Part shown: positions 33,397 to 45,299 of the stretch, piece by piece
How the letters are laid out: each line of letters begins with the position of its first letter
Position numbering within the stretch: the stretch's first letter is position 1
Source of the DNA: Coffea arabica
Lineage: Eukaryota; Streptophyta; Magnoliopsida; Gentianales; Rubiaceae
Length of the DNA stretch: 64,000 nt
Direction: 5' to 3'
Assembly: GCF_036785885.1 (NCBI RefSeq)
Contig: NC_092316.1
Location: 50,105,001-50,169,000 of the forward strand
Notes under the pieces: generated by a model
Told to the model about the DNA's origin: nothing
Databases searched by the model: none
Seen by the model: only the letters and a program-made list of their open reading frames with translations
Translations under genes and position numbers: made by a program

Positions 33397-36300
33397 TTGG
33401 AAGCACAGATGTCTCAATTGGCAACTTCCATGAGCAACCTGGACAATAGCAATAGAGGGAAATTACCATCTCAAGTAATTCCTAATCCCAAGGAAAATGC
33501 CAGTGCAGTGCAATTACGGAGTGGCAAGGAGGTACAGTCTCCTAGGCGTGCCCACGCCAAAGAAGAAGAAGTGCCCAGGAAGGGGGAAGAGGAAGATGAG
33601 AAACAATCATCTGAAGTCTCAAAGAAAGTTGACATTCCTCCTCCTTTTCCTGGCAGGTTTACAAGAGCCAAAAAGGAAGAATCTGAGCAAGAGATTTTGG
33701 ACACCTTCAGGAAAGTGGAGATCAATATTCCTTTATTGGATGCTATTAGGCAATTGCCTAAATATGCTAAATTTTTGAAGGGCTTATGCACTAACCGCAA
33801 TAAGTTGAGTCTGGATGACAAGGTGAAGGTGGGGGAGAATGTCTCAGCGATGTTTCAAAGGAAGTTGCCCCAGAAATGCAAGGATCCAGGTATGTTTACT
33901 ATACCATGCATAATTGGCAATCAAAGAATTGAAAAAAGCATGCTTGACTTAGGTGCTTCAATAAATGTCATGCCTCTCTCAATTTTTAAAGTTTTGAATT
34001 TAGGACCCCTCAAAGAAACTAGGGTAATCATTCAACTAGCTGATAGGTCGAATGTCTACCCTGAGGGCCTAGTTGAAGATGTTCTAGTAAAGGTCAATGA
34101 ATTCATTTTTCCTGTGGATTTTTACATTGTTGATATGAATGATGCATACTCTACTGATTCAGCAGTGATTCTTTTGGGTAGACCCTTCATGAGTACAGCA
34201 AGGACTAAAATAGATGTACATGAAGGGACTTTATCTGTGGAATTTGATGGAGAAAAGGTCACTTTTAATATTTTTGATGCAATGAAGCATCCTGTGGATA
34301 CTGAATCTGTAAATTTTGTTGGCATGACTAACACCATGGTGCAAGAGAATTTTGAACAGAATTTCATTAGGGACAAGTTGGACTTTGTCTTACAACAAGG
34401 CAAGACCAATTTGGAAGTGGACGACATGGAGGAGGAGGAAGTCAAAGAAGCTATCATGTCCTTACATTCACTACATCCGCTTCCAGGCAGGTTTGAAAAT
34501 TCTTTTCTACCATTACCCATTTCTAATGAAAGGATTCTACCTTCTGTTCAACAGGCACCTAATGTGGAATTGAAGGAACTGCCCGAGCATTTGAAATATG
34601 CTTACTTGGGAGATAACAAGACTTTGCCTGTAATCATTGCCAATGATTTAACTGCGTTGCAAGAAGAGAGGCTCTTACGGGTCTTACGGGAATTTAAACC
34701 AGCAATTGGATGGACGTTAGCAGACATCAAAGGCATCAATCCATCCATTTGCATGCATCACATCCTTTTGGAGTCGGACGTAAAACCCGTGAGAGAGCAT
34801 CAGCGCAAGCTCAATCCCGCAATGAAGGAGGTAGTGATGAAAGAGATTCTCAAACTCTTAGAATTAGGAATTATTTTTCCTATTTCTGACAGCCAGTGGG
34901 TAAGTCCAGTCCATGTTGTTCCCAAGAAGACTGGAATCACGTTGGTGAAAAATGAAAAGAATGAGTTAGTGCCAATGAGATTGCAAAATGGGTGGAGAAT
35001 GTGCATTGACTTTAGGAAGTTAAATGCCGCAACTAGGAAAGACCACTTTCCACTCCCATTTATTGATGAAATGCTTGAGAGGTTGGCAGGTAAGTGTTTC
35101 TTTTGCTTTTTAGATGGTTATTCTGGATATTATCAAATTATTGTTGCTCAAGAGGACCAACACAAAACTACCTTTACCTGCCCTTTTGGAACTTTTGCAT
35201 ATCGCCGTATGCCTTTTGGTTTGTGTAATGCTCCTGGAACATTTCAAAGATGCATGATGAGTATTTTCTCTGATATGATTGATAATTGCATTGAAATTTT
35301 CATGGATGATTTTACAGTATATGGTGATTCTTTTGATCAGTGCCTAGACCATTTAACAAAGGTTTTGAAAAGATGCATTGAAACAAACTTGGTTCTTAAT
35401 TATGAAAAATGTCATTTCATGGTTAAGGAAGGCATAGTTTTGGGCCATGTTGTTTCATCAAGGGGTATTGAGGTAGATAAGGCTAAAATTGATTTGATCA
35501 CTAGTCTACCTTACCCTACTAATGTCAAGGATATTCGTAGTTTTCTAGGCCATGCAGGTTTTTACAGGCGTTTCATAAAAGATTTTTCAAAAATTGCTCA
35601 ACCATTGTCTCGCCTGCTTCAAAAGGAGGTGCCATTCAACTTTGGAGATGATTGCAAATTGTCCTTTGACACACTCAAGGGTATGTTGACCACGGCACCA
35701 ATTATCCAACCCCCAGACTGGAAGCTATCCTTTGAGCTCATGTGTGACGCCAGTCAGTATGCTGTAGGAGCTGTGCTTGGACAGCGGAGTGGGAGGTGTA
35801 GTCACGTGATATACTATGCGTCAAAAACATTGACACCAGCTCAATGCAACTACACCACCACGGAGAAGGAGCTTCTAGCCATTGTTTTCGCTTTTGAGAA
35901 ATTTAGATCATATCTATTGGGGTCAAAAGTAACGGTTTACTCTGATCATGCAGCTTTGAAGTATCTCTTGTCAAAAAAGGAGTCCAAGCCAAGACTCATT
36001 CGTTGGGTGCTCTTGTTGCAAGAATTTGACTGGGAGATCAAGGATCGGAGAGGGGTGGATAATTCAGTAGCTGACCATTTGAGCAGGTTGATAAGAGAAG
36101 AGGAAGCAGTTCCCATATCTGAGGTATTTCCTGATGAACATCTTTTCTATCTCAAAGGTAAGGAACCTTGGTATGCAGATATTGTGAACTTTTTGGTCAG
36201 TCATAAATTCCCTATTGGCATGAGTAAGAGTAAGAGAGATAAGATAGTCCATGATTCTCGATACTATATTTGGGATGAACCATATCTGTGGAAAATAGGC

Positions 36301-37461
36301 TCTGATCAAATTATTCGTAGATGTGTACCTGAAAGTGAAACTCCTTCTATCCTTGCTCATTGTCATAATTATGCATGTGGTGGCCATTTTGGACCTAAGA
36401 GAACTGCTAGAAAAATCCTTGATTGTGGCTTTTATTGGGAAACATTGTTTCGTGATGCTTATGCATTTTGTAAAAGCTGTGAAAAATGTCAAAAATTTGG
36501 AAGTTTGTCTCATAGGGATGAAATGCCTCAAGTGCCTATGTTATTTTGTGAAGTGTTTGATGTTTGGGGTATGGACTTTATGGGACCTTTTCCTAGCTCT
36601 TTTGGATTTTTGTATATTCTGTTAGCAGTTGACTATGTATCGAAATGGGTAGAAGCAAAGGCTACCCGGACTAATGATTCTCAAGTTGTTGTAGGATTTC
36701 TCAAATCCCACATTTTTAGTAGGTTCGGGGTGCCGAGAGCCATCATAAGTGATCAAGGTACCCATTTCTGCAATCGCACCATTGCAGCTCTCATGGGAAA
36801 ATATGGAGTGCACCATCGTGTGAGTACAACATATCATCCTCAGACCAATGGGCAAGCTGAAGTCTCCAATCGAGAGATCAAGAGCGTATTGGAGAAAACG
36901 GTTAACCCCAACCGTAAGGATTGGAGCTTGCGATTGGATGATGCTTTGTGGGCATATCGAACCGCGTATAAAACGCCCATTGGAATGTCTCCATATAGGT
37001 TGGTGTTTGGTAAGATGTGTCATTTACCTGTGGCTATTGAGCATCGTGCATTCTGGGCAGTCAAGCAATGCAATTTCCATGCGGATAGAGATGGCAATGA
37101 GAGAAAACTCCAACTCCAGGAGTTGGAGGAAATTCGTCTTGAAGCATATGACAATGCACGTTTGTACAAAGAGCGTACCAAGCAGTTTCATGACCGTTTA
37201 TTGCGTGCGAAACACTTTTTCCCAGGACAAAAGGTACTCTTGTTCAATTCACGGTTGAAATTCATGCCAGGTAAGTTAAAATCTCGTTGGATTGGACCAT
37301 ATGTGGTAGTCAATGTTTTTCCCAATGGTGTGGTTGAAATCCAGAGTTTAGAGACTAATAAGAGTTTTACAGTTAATGGTCATCGTTTAAAATCGTTTGT
37401 TGATATTTCAGACATTGGCACTTTGGAAGAGGTACACTTGATAGATCCTATCTATGCCTAA
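33397..37461 (+). CDS. Athila pol: protease, RT, RNase H, integrase
   Basis: 1354 codons without a stop. The start shown ([11 protein letters not shown] region) is only the first Met after the upstream frameshift. Aspartic protease near residues 180-290 ([31 protein letters not shown]). RT near 470-660 with [32 protein letters not shown] and the polymerase box [10 protein letters not shown]. RNase H with [15 protein letters not shown] and [13 protein letters not shown]. Integrase finger ([22 protein letters not shown]) and core D,D,E contexts ([38 protein letters not shown]). It ends at 37461. All catalytic motifs look kept, so the single upstream frameshift is the only coding defect seen. 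Confidence 0.93.
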   Translation: MEAQMSQLATSMSNLDNSNRGKLPSQVIPNPKENASAVQLRSGKEVQSPRRAHAKEEEVPRKGEEEDEKQSSEVSKKVDIPPPFPGRFTRAKKEESEQEILDTFRKVEINIPLLDAIRQLPKYAKFLKGLCTNRNKLSLDDKVKVGENVSAMFQRKLPQKCKDPGMFTIPCIIGNQRIEKSMLDLGASINVMPLSIFKVLNLGPLKETRVIIQLADRSNVYPEGLVEDVLVKVNEFIFPVDFYIVDMNDAYSTDSAVILLGRPFMSTARTKIDVHEGTLSVEFDGEKVTFNIFDAMKHPVDTESVNFVGMTNTMVQENFEQNFIRDKLDFVLQQGKTNLEVDDMEEEEVKEAIMSLHSLHPLPGRFENSFLPLPISNERILPSVQQAPNVELKELPEHLKYAYLGDNKTLPVIIANDLTALQEERLLRVLREFKPAIGWTLADIKGINPSICMHHILLESDVKPVREHQRKLNPAMKEVVMKEILKLLELGIIFPISDSQWVSPVHVVPKKTGITLVKNEKNELVPMRLQNGWRMCIDFRKLNAATRKDHFPLPFIDEMLERLAGKCFFCFLDGYSGYYQIIVAQEDQHKTTFTCPFGTFAYRRMPFGLCNAPGTFQRCMMSIFSDMIDNCIEIFMDDFTVYGDSFDQCLDHLTKVLKRCIETNLVLNYEKCHFMVKEGIVLGHVVSSRGIEVDKAKIDLITSLPYPTNVKDIRSFLGHAGFYRRFIKDFSKIAQPLSRLLQKEVPFNFGDDCKLSFDTLKGMLTTAPIIQPPDWKLSFELMCDASQYAVGAVLGQRSGRCSHVIYYASKTLTPAQCNYTTTEKELLAIVFAFEKFRSYLLGSKVTVYSDHAALKYLLSKKESKPRLIRWVLLLQEFDWEIKDRRGVDNSVADHLSRLIREEEAVPISEVFPDEHLFYLKGKEPWYADIVNFLVSHKFPIGMSKSKRDKIVHDSRYYIWDEPYLWKIGSDQIIRRCVPESETPSILAHCHNYACGGHFGPKRTARKILDCGFYWETLFRDAYAFCKSCEKCQKFGSLSHRDEMPQVPMLFCEVFDVWGMDFMGPFPSSFGFLYILLAVDYVSKWVEAKATRTNDSQVVVGFLKSHIFSRFGVPRAIISDQGTHFCNRTIAALMGKYGVHHRVSTTYHPQTNGQAEVSNREIKSVLEKTVNPNRKDWSLRLDDALWAYRTAYKTPIGMSPYRLVFGKMCHLPVAIEHRAFWAVKQCNFHADRDGNERKLQLQELEEIRLEAYDNARLYKERTKQFHDRLLRAKHFFPGQKVLLFNSRLKFMPGKLKSRWIGPYVVVNVFPNGVVEIQSLETNKSFTVNGHRLKSFVDISDIGTLEEVHLIDPIYA

Positions 37462-38968
37462 TTGCTCACTGTGGAGTCGTCTAGCCAAAGACGTTAAAGA
37501 AAGGCGCTTCTTGGGAGGCAACCCAAGGCCTCCATTTTTTGTTATAGTTCTCTTTCGTTTTTCGTTGATTTTGGGTTGTTTTGTTTCATTGCAAGTGTTG
37601 TTTTTGGTGTTGGGCAGGAGACTCTGCCTTACAAGGCATGCCCACGCCCTATAAGTGACTCCATGAAAAGCGTAGAAATGCTTGGGCAGAAGACTCTGCC
37701 TTATAAGGCGTGGTCACGCCTTACAACAACTTTGGTCCATTTTGGGGACACAGGCTTGGATTGAAGACTTCCGCTTCCATCTGAAGCAACGCTACACCAC
37801 ACCACCATCAGAGGCTCCACGCTGCCAGTCCCTGATACCTCCTCTACCATGGTGTTTTGCTGCAATTTTTTTTTTTTCATTCAGGGAAGTTTCTTTTGCT
37901 CCCTTCACTTGACTTCAACTTTTCATTCTTACATTGAGGACAATGTAGACTTTAGGTGTGGGGGGAGTAATCTAGCTTTTCCTTCTTACTGCTTTTCCTT
38001 CTACCAAAAAAAAAAAAAAAAAAAACCTTTACCATATCTTTTGGATTTTTGTGGTTAGTCTTGATAAGCAATGGCTTGATTTTCAAATTTAACTATTGTT
38101 ATGGTTTTAGATGATAATATGTTAAGTATAATATGGTAAAATTTTAGGATGACTCTCTGGTAAATATTTGAGACTTTGTGACTCTTGCAATTTCTTTTGG
38201 TTAACTTTTATAGGCATTGTAAATATTTTTCTGACATTTTTGTGTGAACTGGTTCAACTATTAATCTTAGTTCTCCATGTTAAGGAAATGAAGCAGGCTT
38301 GCATGGTTTTAATTTTACTTGGATGTTTATTTGTGAATAACATTCGGCTATACTCCGCTGGTTATCATTGACTAGTAACCGGGGGTCTTCACCTAAAGTG
38401 TCGATTTTCGCGTCAAAAAGCAGCGATAACTATGAGTATGTGGTCTTTAAGCGGTTTAAGTTGAGTAACCGGGCTCCTTCATTGAAGAGATGTCGGAGTT
38501 CGCGTCAAAAGACTTGAATGGCTCAAGACTAAGCACTTCCTTCAAAAAAAAAAAAAAAATGAAAAAAAAAATGAAAAAAAAAATGAAAATGATGAAAAAT
38601 GAAAAAAAAAAGTATACGAGCATGAAAGTATGCGAATAATTGTATTGCCTGCGGATCCATGAGTCTTTATGTTGAGATTTTGCTTAGTGGTTGGACCAGT
38701 TATTAAAGAATGTTGGTTGGATATTTTCTATTTTTAGATTGGTTAGTCTGGATTTGAAAGAGTCATTGGTTTTAAAAGTTAGTTGGAGAGTTATCTCGTA
38801 AAATTTGTCATCAGTACTTTACAGTTATCTAAATCATACATTGGCAATAGTTGCTTTGATTAATAGCCATTGTTTTGAATTCAACTGCTGCAAAATGTTT
38901 GCTCGCTTGGTTGTGTATTTAAAGTTTGAAATGCTTAAGGACAAGCATTGTCTTGGTGTGGGGGAATT
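37462..38968 (+). other. Athila noncoding 3' region with two polypurine tracts
   Basis: About 1.5 kb between pol and the 3' LTR. A purine tract in TTTAGGTGTGGGGGGAGTAA (about 37949-37970) and a second TTGGTGTGGGGGAATTT (38953-38968) abutting the LTR; only the second is at the expected priming site. Also a poly-A tract (38003-38024), A-rich (aaaaaaaaaatg)n repeats at 38545-38612, and a duplicated block starting agtaaccggg (38374 and 38464) with ttcgcgtcaaaa. No env-like ORF was recognised; the short ORFs are not credible genes. Confidence 0.75.
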
Positions 38969-40295
38969 TGATAGGGATATAATTATGCATTTTATTTGTG
39001 GTTATTTGGTCTTAATTTTGGCAATTTATTATGCAAAGTATTGAATTTCTGCTCATAATTGGTATTTGTGTTAATTACAGGCAATTGGTGATAAAAGTGA
39101 TAAAAAAGGGCAAATTCCAGAAGACTAGGTCTTCTCTGGCGTGCCCACGCCAGACAACACAGAGTTGCGTGAAAAAGCCGGATCGCGGGCCCAAGCCCTG
39201 GAACAACCATTCTGATTGGAAGATACTTTTTTACCATACGTGGGATCAGGAAGCTTTTCCAAAGAGGATTTTTGGCAACAATCCAATGAGGGAAATAAGG
39301 AAACAATCCTTGTGGGAAACAAATTCCAATTCAACAAGCAAAGGGAAGCGGCAGCAACACTATAAATAAAAAGGCAGCAATAGACTAGGGCATCTTCTGT
39401 CTTGGACTTCTCTCTTTGTTCTTTTCTCCCGGAATCGACGAAAACTCCATGAAAACTCTGAATTGCTTCAAGATTATGCGGCAAGGCTAGTTCGTTTATC
39501 TAGTTGAGGAATAAATCAAGGATTGGAGCACCATAACTGTGAGATCGTTTTAATTGTTTTATTTTTAATTTATATGTTCATGGGTATTTAATTATTCTCT
39601 ATTTTTCCCTGAGTTATTATTGTTTAGATTTATTGGATAATTAGGCCTGTTATTCGATTGTCTAAATAATTGATAGCCAATTAGGATGTTGGCGCGTCGC
39701 CTTTAAGCATCGTGATTAGTGGCAAACGAGACAATTTCACCGCCTCGCAAGCGGTTTAATTTGGATCGTGGGGATAATTAATCTAGCCTAAATAAACCCG
39801 CATGTGTGTTTGTCATCTAGAATTGGGTCTTTCTAATTCCCAATGCTGTGGCTACATTAAATCCTGTGAGCGTTTCTGGGGTTGTCTAGTCACAAGAGGG
39901 TAGTTTATGAGCGTCTCTTGACTACCATAGAATTAAGGAAAGATTGGTGGTTGGGCGCGTCGCTTGACCACTATAACCAGTTTATTCGTGAGTATATGAA
40001 TTGTCCCGTGTATCTGTGATCAGTTGTGTGCTTCGGTGCCAAGATTAATTCCTTGACTAGATTGTATTGATTAATTGTTATTTGTGTGCTTTGGTTCCTG
40101 CTATCTTACTCAACTTTAAATTTCAGTTTTTATTCCTTTTTAATTAGTTGGTACTACTGCTAAAAATTCCCCCCATTTTCCTGTGTGATTTACCTACCTG
40201 TTCCCTGAGGAGACGACCCTACTCACCACTATACTCATTCAGTTTTGGTAGTAGGTCTAATATAAATTTTATTTTTGGTGGTTTGACACCCACCA
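38969..40295 (+). repeat. Athila 3' LTR
   Basis: 1327 bp from TGATAGGG to ...ccacca. Lacks 53 bp near 39429 relative to the 5' LTR; the ends of that segment share short ctc/ttc repeats. Confidence 0.9.
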
Positions 40296-42167
40296 TTTCT
40301 CTATCTCAGATTTTTGCATATGGGGATATCTATAGGGGGCTAGTTTAAAGGGTTTAGAATCAGGAATTAGTGTAATATGATGATCAAATTCTCTGGAGGG
40401 CGGTAAGGAGTGGGGTTCTTCAAACACATCATCAAATTGAGTCAAGAGAGTAGTAATGGCCTCAGGAATTACCTGATGATTGTTAGCTGCCTCACTGCCA
40501 GTACTCAGTAGAAAGGTGCGTGGATCATAAAGTTGCCTCCTATGCCTGTTATGGATCCGGGATGCTCTGTCCCCCTTATGCAATTTCACACCAGCAGTCT
40601 CTGAATCTCCCTGCAGGGTAACCAACTCTTGTTCCTTGTCAAAGACTAATTGTAATTTCTTGAAATCAAAAGTAAGAGGGCTGTATGCTTTCATCCAATC
40701 AACGCCAATGATCATATCATAAGGCTCTATATCCAGTATGTAAAAATCATGTGAGAATTTATGGCCCTGCATTACCCATTGCAACTGTGGTATCCGTTTA
40801 TTACACAATAAACTCTCTCCATTAGCTACTTTCACTTTAAAGGGCTTAATTTTCCTGATCAATTCAGGATGCTGAAAGGCTACTGAAGCCTTAATAAAAC
40901 TATGGGAACTGCCCCCATCTACTAGGATTGAAACCTTACTGCCCAACCAGTCTCCTTGCACCTTGATGGTGTTCTGCACCATAGTTCCAGAAATGGAGTG
41001 TAGGGTGAGTTCAACATGATTTTCAGTTTTCCTTCCTTGATATTCAATCTCTTCCTCAATCATTTCCTTCTCTACTGCCTCAACAACCTCATCCACCACC
41101 AGCATGTGCACCTCCTTATTCCCACACTTATGATTAGGAGTGTACTTCTCGCCACATCTGAAGCATAACCCTTTTGCCCTCCTATGTTGAATCTCTGTTG
41201 GGGTGATTTTCTTAAAAGTAAATGGTTCCAATTTCCTGTTTGGGTCACCCGATAGAGTAGATGCTCCACCGCCTTTGAAATTCCCTCCCCCACTGCTCAT
41301 TGATGGGAAAGTAGCAATTTTGCTACTGGGCCTATACTTCTTGGCGTAAGCCTCATTTGCAGATTCTTGGAGTTTAGCTTTTTTAAAGACTTCACTCAAG
41401 GAACCTATGTCGTGCATCTTTACCATCGACCTGATCTCATCGTTCAATCCGCTGAGAAAACATGAAATGTAAAAAGATTCTGGAAGGGATGGTGCCACAA
41501 TCACCACTTCGGCCATCAATTCCTCAAACTTTTCCTGATATGCTTGGACGGTGGAAGTTTGTTGCAGCTTGCTAAATTCTTCCACAGGATCCAATTGCTT
41601 CACGTTCCCGAACCGTTTAATGAGTTCTGCAGTAAAATTTTCCCAATTGGTCACTCCCCTGCTGATTTTGAACCCCTGATACCAAATGTCTGCCTTTCCT
41701 TCCAAGAATATCTCCACCATATCCATCTTCTGAGAATCAGGAATATGGAATGTATGGAAATATTTTTGACTTTTTCGGATCCATTCCCTCGAGTTTCCTC
41801 CATCAAAGACTGGGAATTCCATCCTTGGAATGGCCAATTGCAAAAACTGCCTATTTCCTCCGGAATTTTCTTTGGTACGCCCCAAGTGATTTTGTCTGTC
41901 CGAATGCCCTGTAGGTGTTTGCAAAATTCCTCTATCACCTTGAACCGTCCTCATCGCAGCTCCGTATTGATTGGATAGAGCTACAATTAAGTTCTTCAAT
42001 TCATTGTTGGAAGATTCGATTTTCTCTTCCAAATGTTGCCGATCAGCCGCCATCGCGTCCCTCAATTGCTTCTCCGTCGCTGTCCAGCTGTCCATTATTC
42101 CTTGGGTTCTAATTTCCTGTCTTTTAAGCTGCTCCTCTAGACCTTTCAATCTGGTTCCTTCCGCCAT
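40296..42167 (-). CDS. Ty3/gypsy (Reina-like) gag, protease and RT N-terminus
   Basis: Starts MAEGTRLKGLEEQLKRQE at 42167; the frame is open further upstream, but that is the LTR and primer site. A coiled-coil-like N-terminus is followed by gag core sequence (PVFDGGNSREWIRKSQKYF, IWYQGFKISRGVTNWENF, RFGNVKQLDPVEEFSKLQQT), the zinc knuckle CFRCGEKYTPNHKC and protease (ILVDGGSSHSFIKA). It reaches the start of RT (KPFKLAPYRYPHMQKSEIEK) and is cut at 40296 by the Athila element. About 40 RT residues expected between this end and YRQLN at 30697 are absent from both sides. Confidence 0.92.
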
Positions 42168-42205
42168 GGTGGAACTACCTACCTCAGATAGGCCGAGGAA
42201 AGGTA

Positions 42206-42217
42206 GCTCTGATACCA
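42206..42217 (-). other. Reina-like primer-binding site (tRNA-iMet)
   Basis: Minus strand TGGTATCAGAGC, three bases inside the 5' LTR end at 42221. Confidence 0.95.
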
Positions 42218-42220
42218 CCC

Positions 42221-42486
42221 TGTAATGTCTCGGGGAGAGGGTTGAAGAAATAGAAAAGGGAGAAGAAGAAATTGGGGAGAGAAAAGAGAGAATTTTATTG
42301 AGAGGATGAGAATTGTTTACAACAAAAATCAACTCCCCGTCACTTCTCTGATTTCCCTTATTTATACAAAGCAAATGGCGGTTACTAACGAGATTCTCCA
42401 TATCTATACAATTGTTTACGTGGAAACACTCCCTGACTGACCACCGACTCAACAATTTTGTAATGTTTACTAATTGGGATATTACA
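42221..42486 (-). repeat. Reina-like 5' LTR
   Basis: 266 bp. Five transitions separate it from 27832-28097 (two G/A in the G-rich start, three C/T or G/A near the end). Confidence 0.95.
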
Positions 42487-44126
42487 CCATGTCAGGTTAA
42501 GCTGAGTTGGCAGGTCTCGGGGACATGGCGGAGAATGTTTGGTGTCAGTCGGCAAGTGGAGTTGTCTATGGTCTGGCTGATCCAGGAGGGAACTTGTCAT
42601 TTTTGGTATAATAACTGGCTGGAAACTGGTGCATTGTTTCTTAAAACCACAGTGCATCCAACCCTCTCTTTCAAAGATTTCATTACAAATGGGAAGTGAG
42701 ATGCAAGTTTGCTCTCCCGAGTCATTACTCTTGACATTCTCCCTTCGGTTTTACATCATCCAGTTCCCCAGCATGGGCGGGCGGATGACGTCATTTGGAG
42801 CTTGTCTTCATCTGGCAAATTCTCTCTATCATCGGCATTCGAGGAGATACGACAAGGCCGAATCTCCTCGTTTGTTCTATCTCACATCTGGCATTGTCGT
42901 ATTCCGACAAAGGTATCTTTCTTCATGCTGCGCTTGTTGATCGAACGACTGCCAATCCCAGACGTCTTTGGTAAGATGGGATTTCATATGCCTTCCAAAT
43001 GTTTCTGCTGTCATAATGGAGCAAATGAGACATTGGAGCATCTCTTCTCGAAGGGACAGATCGCGATGGAGGTATGATCCTATTTTACTAGCTTAAGTGG
43101 GCTCCAGACTGTCGTGTCAACTTTGCGGGCTCGGGTAGTGGCTTGGTGGATGGTGGGTCCGAGAGTTGAGAAAAGACGCACACTCTTTAGGATTTTGCCT
43201 TGTTATATTTGTTGGCACATATAGAAGGCAAGGAACCAAGCAGTATTTGAGGGGACTCGGATGTGCGCGGTTACTATCCAACAAGCCATTATGTCAGACG
43301 TTGCGGCAGAACTGGAAATTCACTTTAATCATAGGCTGGGAAGGGTCACGTTTCCCCAGCTATATGACTGGTCGGGTCAACAAGAGAGCGGCGTCAGCTA
43401 TCAAATTGTACGGTGGCAGGCAAAGAAACTGGGAGATTTAACGCTAAATATGGATGGGTGTTCCAAAGTCAACCCAGGTTGGAGTGGTGGGGGAGGCATA
43501 TTGCGGGATTCTTCAGGCAGCCCGGTATTCGCTTACTCGGCATTCTTTGGGAGAAGATCCATTTTGCACGCGGAAGCTCTGGTAATGCTAACGGGGCTGC
43601 AGCTATGCGTAGAGAAGGGTTTCAGCAGTTTTGACGTCCAATCGAATTCTCAGGTATTAGTGGGAATTGTACAACGCCGCTTTCGATGCCCGTGGCAGAT
43701 TCGTCGACAAATAGAGCAGATCTGGCAAATGGTGGGAGATGTGACATGGGTTTCTCATTGTTTCCGAGAGGCTAATTGTGTGGCAGACATTCTGGCTAAC
43801 GAGGGTGTTTATCATCAATAACGTGCCTGTACTATCTATGAGCATATCCACAGTTATCCAAAACTAGCTAGGAGGGAATCCTGCCTGGATAGGCTAGGCA
43901 TGTCAGCTGTTAGAAGGACATCAAGGGGGGGAGATTGACCGCTGATATTCAAAGATCATCCTTCACATTGACTGGAAAAGCTGAAGTTGAAAAGGGAAAA
44001 TTTAATCTTAATTTCAGATCTTAAATGCTTAAAATTTTCACTATGATGTAAATTTGTTGTTGAATTGTGGGTTGCTGGTAGGGAGTTTCGTCCCTTTTTA
44101 TGGGGAAACTTTGCCGAAATTTTTAT
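42487..44126 (+). pseudogene. LINE ORF2 remnant, right part: zinc-binding and RNase H domains, 3' end
   Basis: One frame runs from the gypsy junction to 43821, broken only by TGA (42697-42699), TGA (43075-43077) and TAG (43222-43224). It includes the RT-associated zinc-binding region (SFVLSHIWHCRIPTKVSFFM, PSKCFCCHNGANETLEHLF) and a plant-LINE RNase H (LNMDGCSKVNPGWSGGGGIL, HAEALVMLTGLQL, CVADILANEG). In VQSNSQ an Asn replaces the Asp usual at the third catalytic position. A 3' UTR and a short A-rich tail (aaaaaaaagtagaaaa) follow. The three stops each replace what is probably Trp, fitting G-to-A decay. Confidence 0.85.
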
Positions 44127-44425
44127 AAAAAAAAGTAGAAAAACAACTAAAATTTTTAATATCTAAAAAATTATTAGGCAATAGTGTTAATACTATAAAA
44201 TTTTGTAACATCTAAAAATTATTAGGCTATAATTCTATGAAATACTTAAAAAGTATAAAAATCAAAACTAATATTTGTTATCCAATTATTTGATTAATAA
44301 CGTTTTTGAGAATAGGGTAAAAAGTACCAAATCTTTTTATCTTAAAAATTATTCTACCACCTAATGCACAATGTCAGATTTGAACTCCTGATCATGTGCA
44401 TTCCCTAGGACCAAAGCCCAGTGGT
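44127..44425. other. short AT-rich flank between LINE tail and Pack-MULE
   Basis: No gene or element ends recognised. Confidence 0.4.
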
Positions 44426-44789
44426 TTCTTAGATTGGGAAAAATGTACTTTTCATCCTCAAAGTTTGGGCTGTTGACTAATTTCATTTTCAAAGTTTCAC
44501 CCAAAACACATTTCATCCTCAAAGTTACGTAATTTTGGCCAATTAAGGACAATTGACGGGAAATGAAGAAATTGGTGTTAGACCCAACTGTAAACCCAAA
44601 AAAAAATGGATTTAACCGAATGGAGCAATTTTTTAACGGAACAAAAATTGTTGCAACGGACAAAAACCAACATTCTTCTCCTTCTTCCCTCTGCCTTTTT
44701 GCAACCCCAAAATTTTTTTCCCAATCTCTGGATTTCTTAGGCGCTTGCAAATGCCAAATCCAGTTTTAGGGCTCATTTACTTGGTGGAG

Positions 44790-45230
44790 GTTGATTTCCA
44801 CCACATCCCCATCCCTAACGCCCACCTTGGTTTCTTCCTCCTCCACCTCCCTATCCCCAACCGTCTCCTTCACCCCCTCCACCACCACCACCACCTCCTC
44901 CTCCTCCACTACTGCCACCGTCACCACCACCACTCCCACTTCCCCAACCATGGCCTCCACCATTTCCACCACCACCGCCTCCTCCTCCACCCCCACCCCC
45001 ACCCGCACCTCCACGTCCATCTCCACCGCCACCACTGCCAGCACCTCTGCCACCACTATCTCTCCTTCTACCTCATGTATGTTTTCCTCTCATTTTCCTC
45101 CTTCCACCACCTCTCTCTCCACCTCCACTACCACTTCCACCGCCTCCACCTCCACCTCCACTGCCACCACCACCACCGTTGCCACCACCCCCTCCTTCTC
45201 CTCCACTACCTCCATAGTGCGCAACCTGAT
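44790..45230. repeat. CCACC/TCC-rich low-complexity segment inside the Pack-MULE
   Basis: Strongly pyrimidine-rich on the plus strand and built from ccaccacca, cctcctcc and ctccacctcc units. It therefore opens ORFs in several frames (Thr/Ser-rich, His/Leu-rich, and Gly- or Val-rich on the other strand). These frames are composition artefacts and are not called as genes. Confidence 0.7.
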
Positions 45231-45299
45231 TGCCATTTACTTCCAGAACTCGTACCGTTATGGTGATCAATCACATTCCCATCCTTTGCATGTTGACCA

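Larger units (their letters stand above)
30697..40295 (+). mobile_element. Athila-lineage Ty3/gypsy retrotransposon, nearly intact
   Basis: The order is truncated 5' LTR (30697-31975), tRNA-Asp-type primer site, gag, pol, long noncoding 3' region, polypurine tract, full 3' LTR (38969-40295). The primer sequence TGGCGCCGCTGCCGGGGA and the style of gag identify the Athila/Tat clade. No env-like ORF was recognised. The LTRs differ by four substitutions and one 53-bp deletion over about 1.27 kb. It sits inside the RT coding region of the Reina-like element in the opposite orientation. Confidence 0.92.
27832..42486 (-). mobile_element. chromodomain Ty3/gypsy retrotransposon (Reina-like), split by an Athila element
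   Basis: 266-bp LTRs at 27832-28097 and 42221-42486 (TG...CA) with CCATG duplications at 27827-27831 and 42487-42491. The minus-strand order is LTR, primer site, gag, protease, RT (interrupted), RNase H, integrase, chromodomain, polypurine tract, LTR. Without the insert it is about 5.1 kb. Size, short LTRs, tRNA-iMet primer and a C-terminal chromodomain suit the Reina lineage. Five LTR differences, all transitions. Apart from the insertion and its deletion, the reading frames are open. Confidence 0.93.

Noticed and set aside
42168..42455. Extended N-terminus of the gypsy gag ORF
   Set aside because: The frame runs back through the primer site into the LTR; gag sequence starts at 42167.
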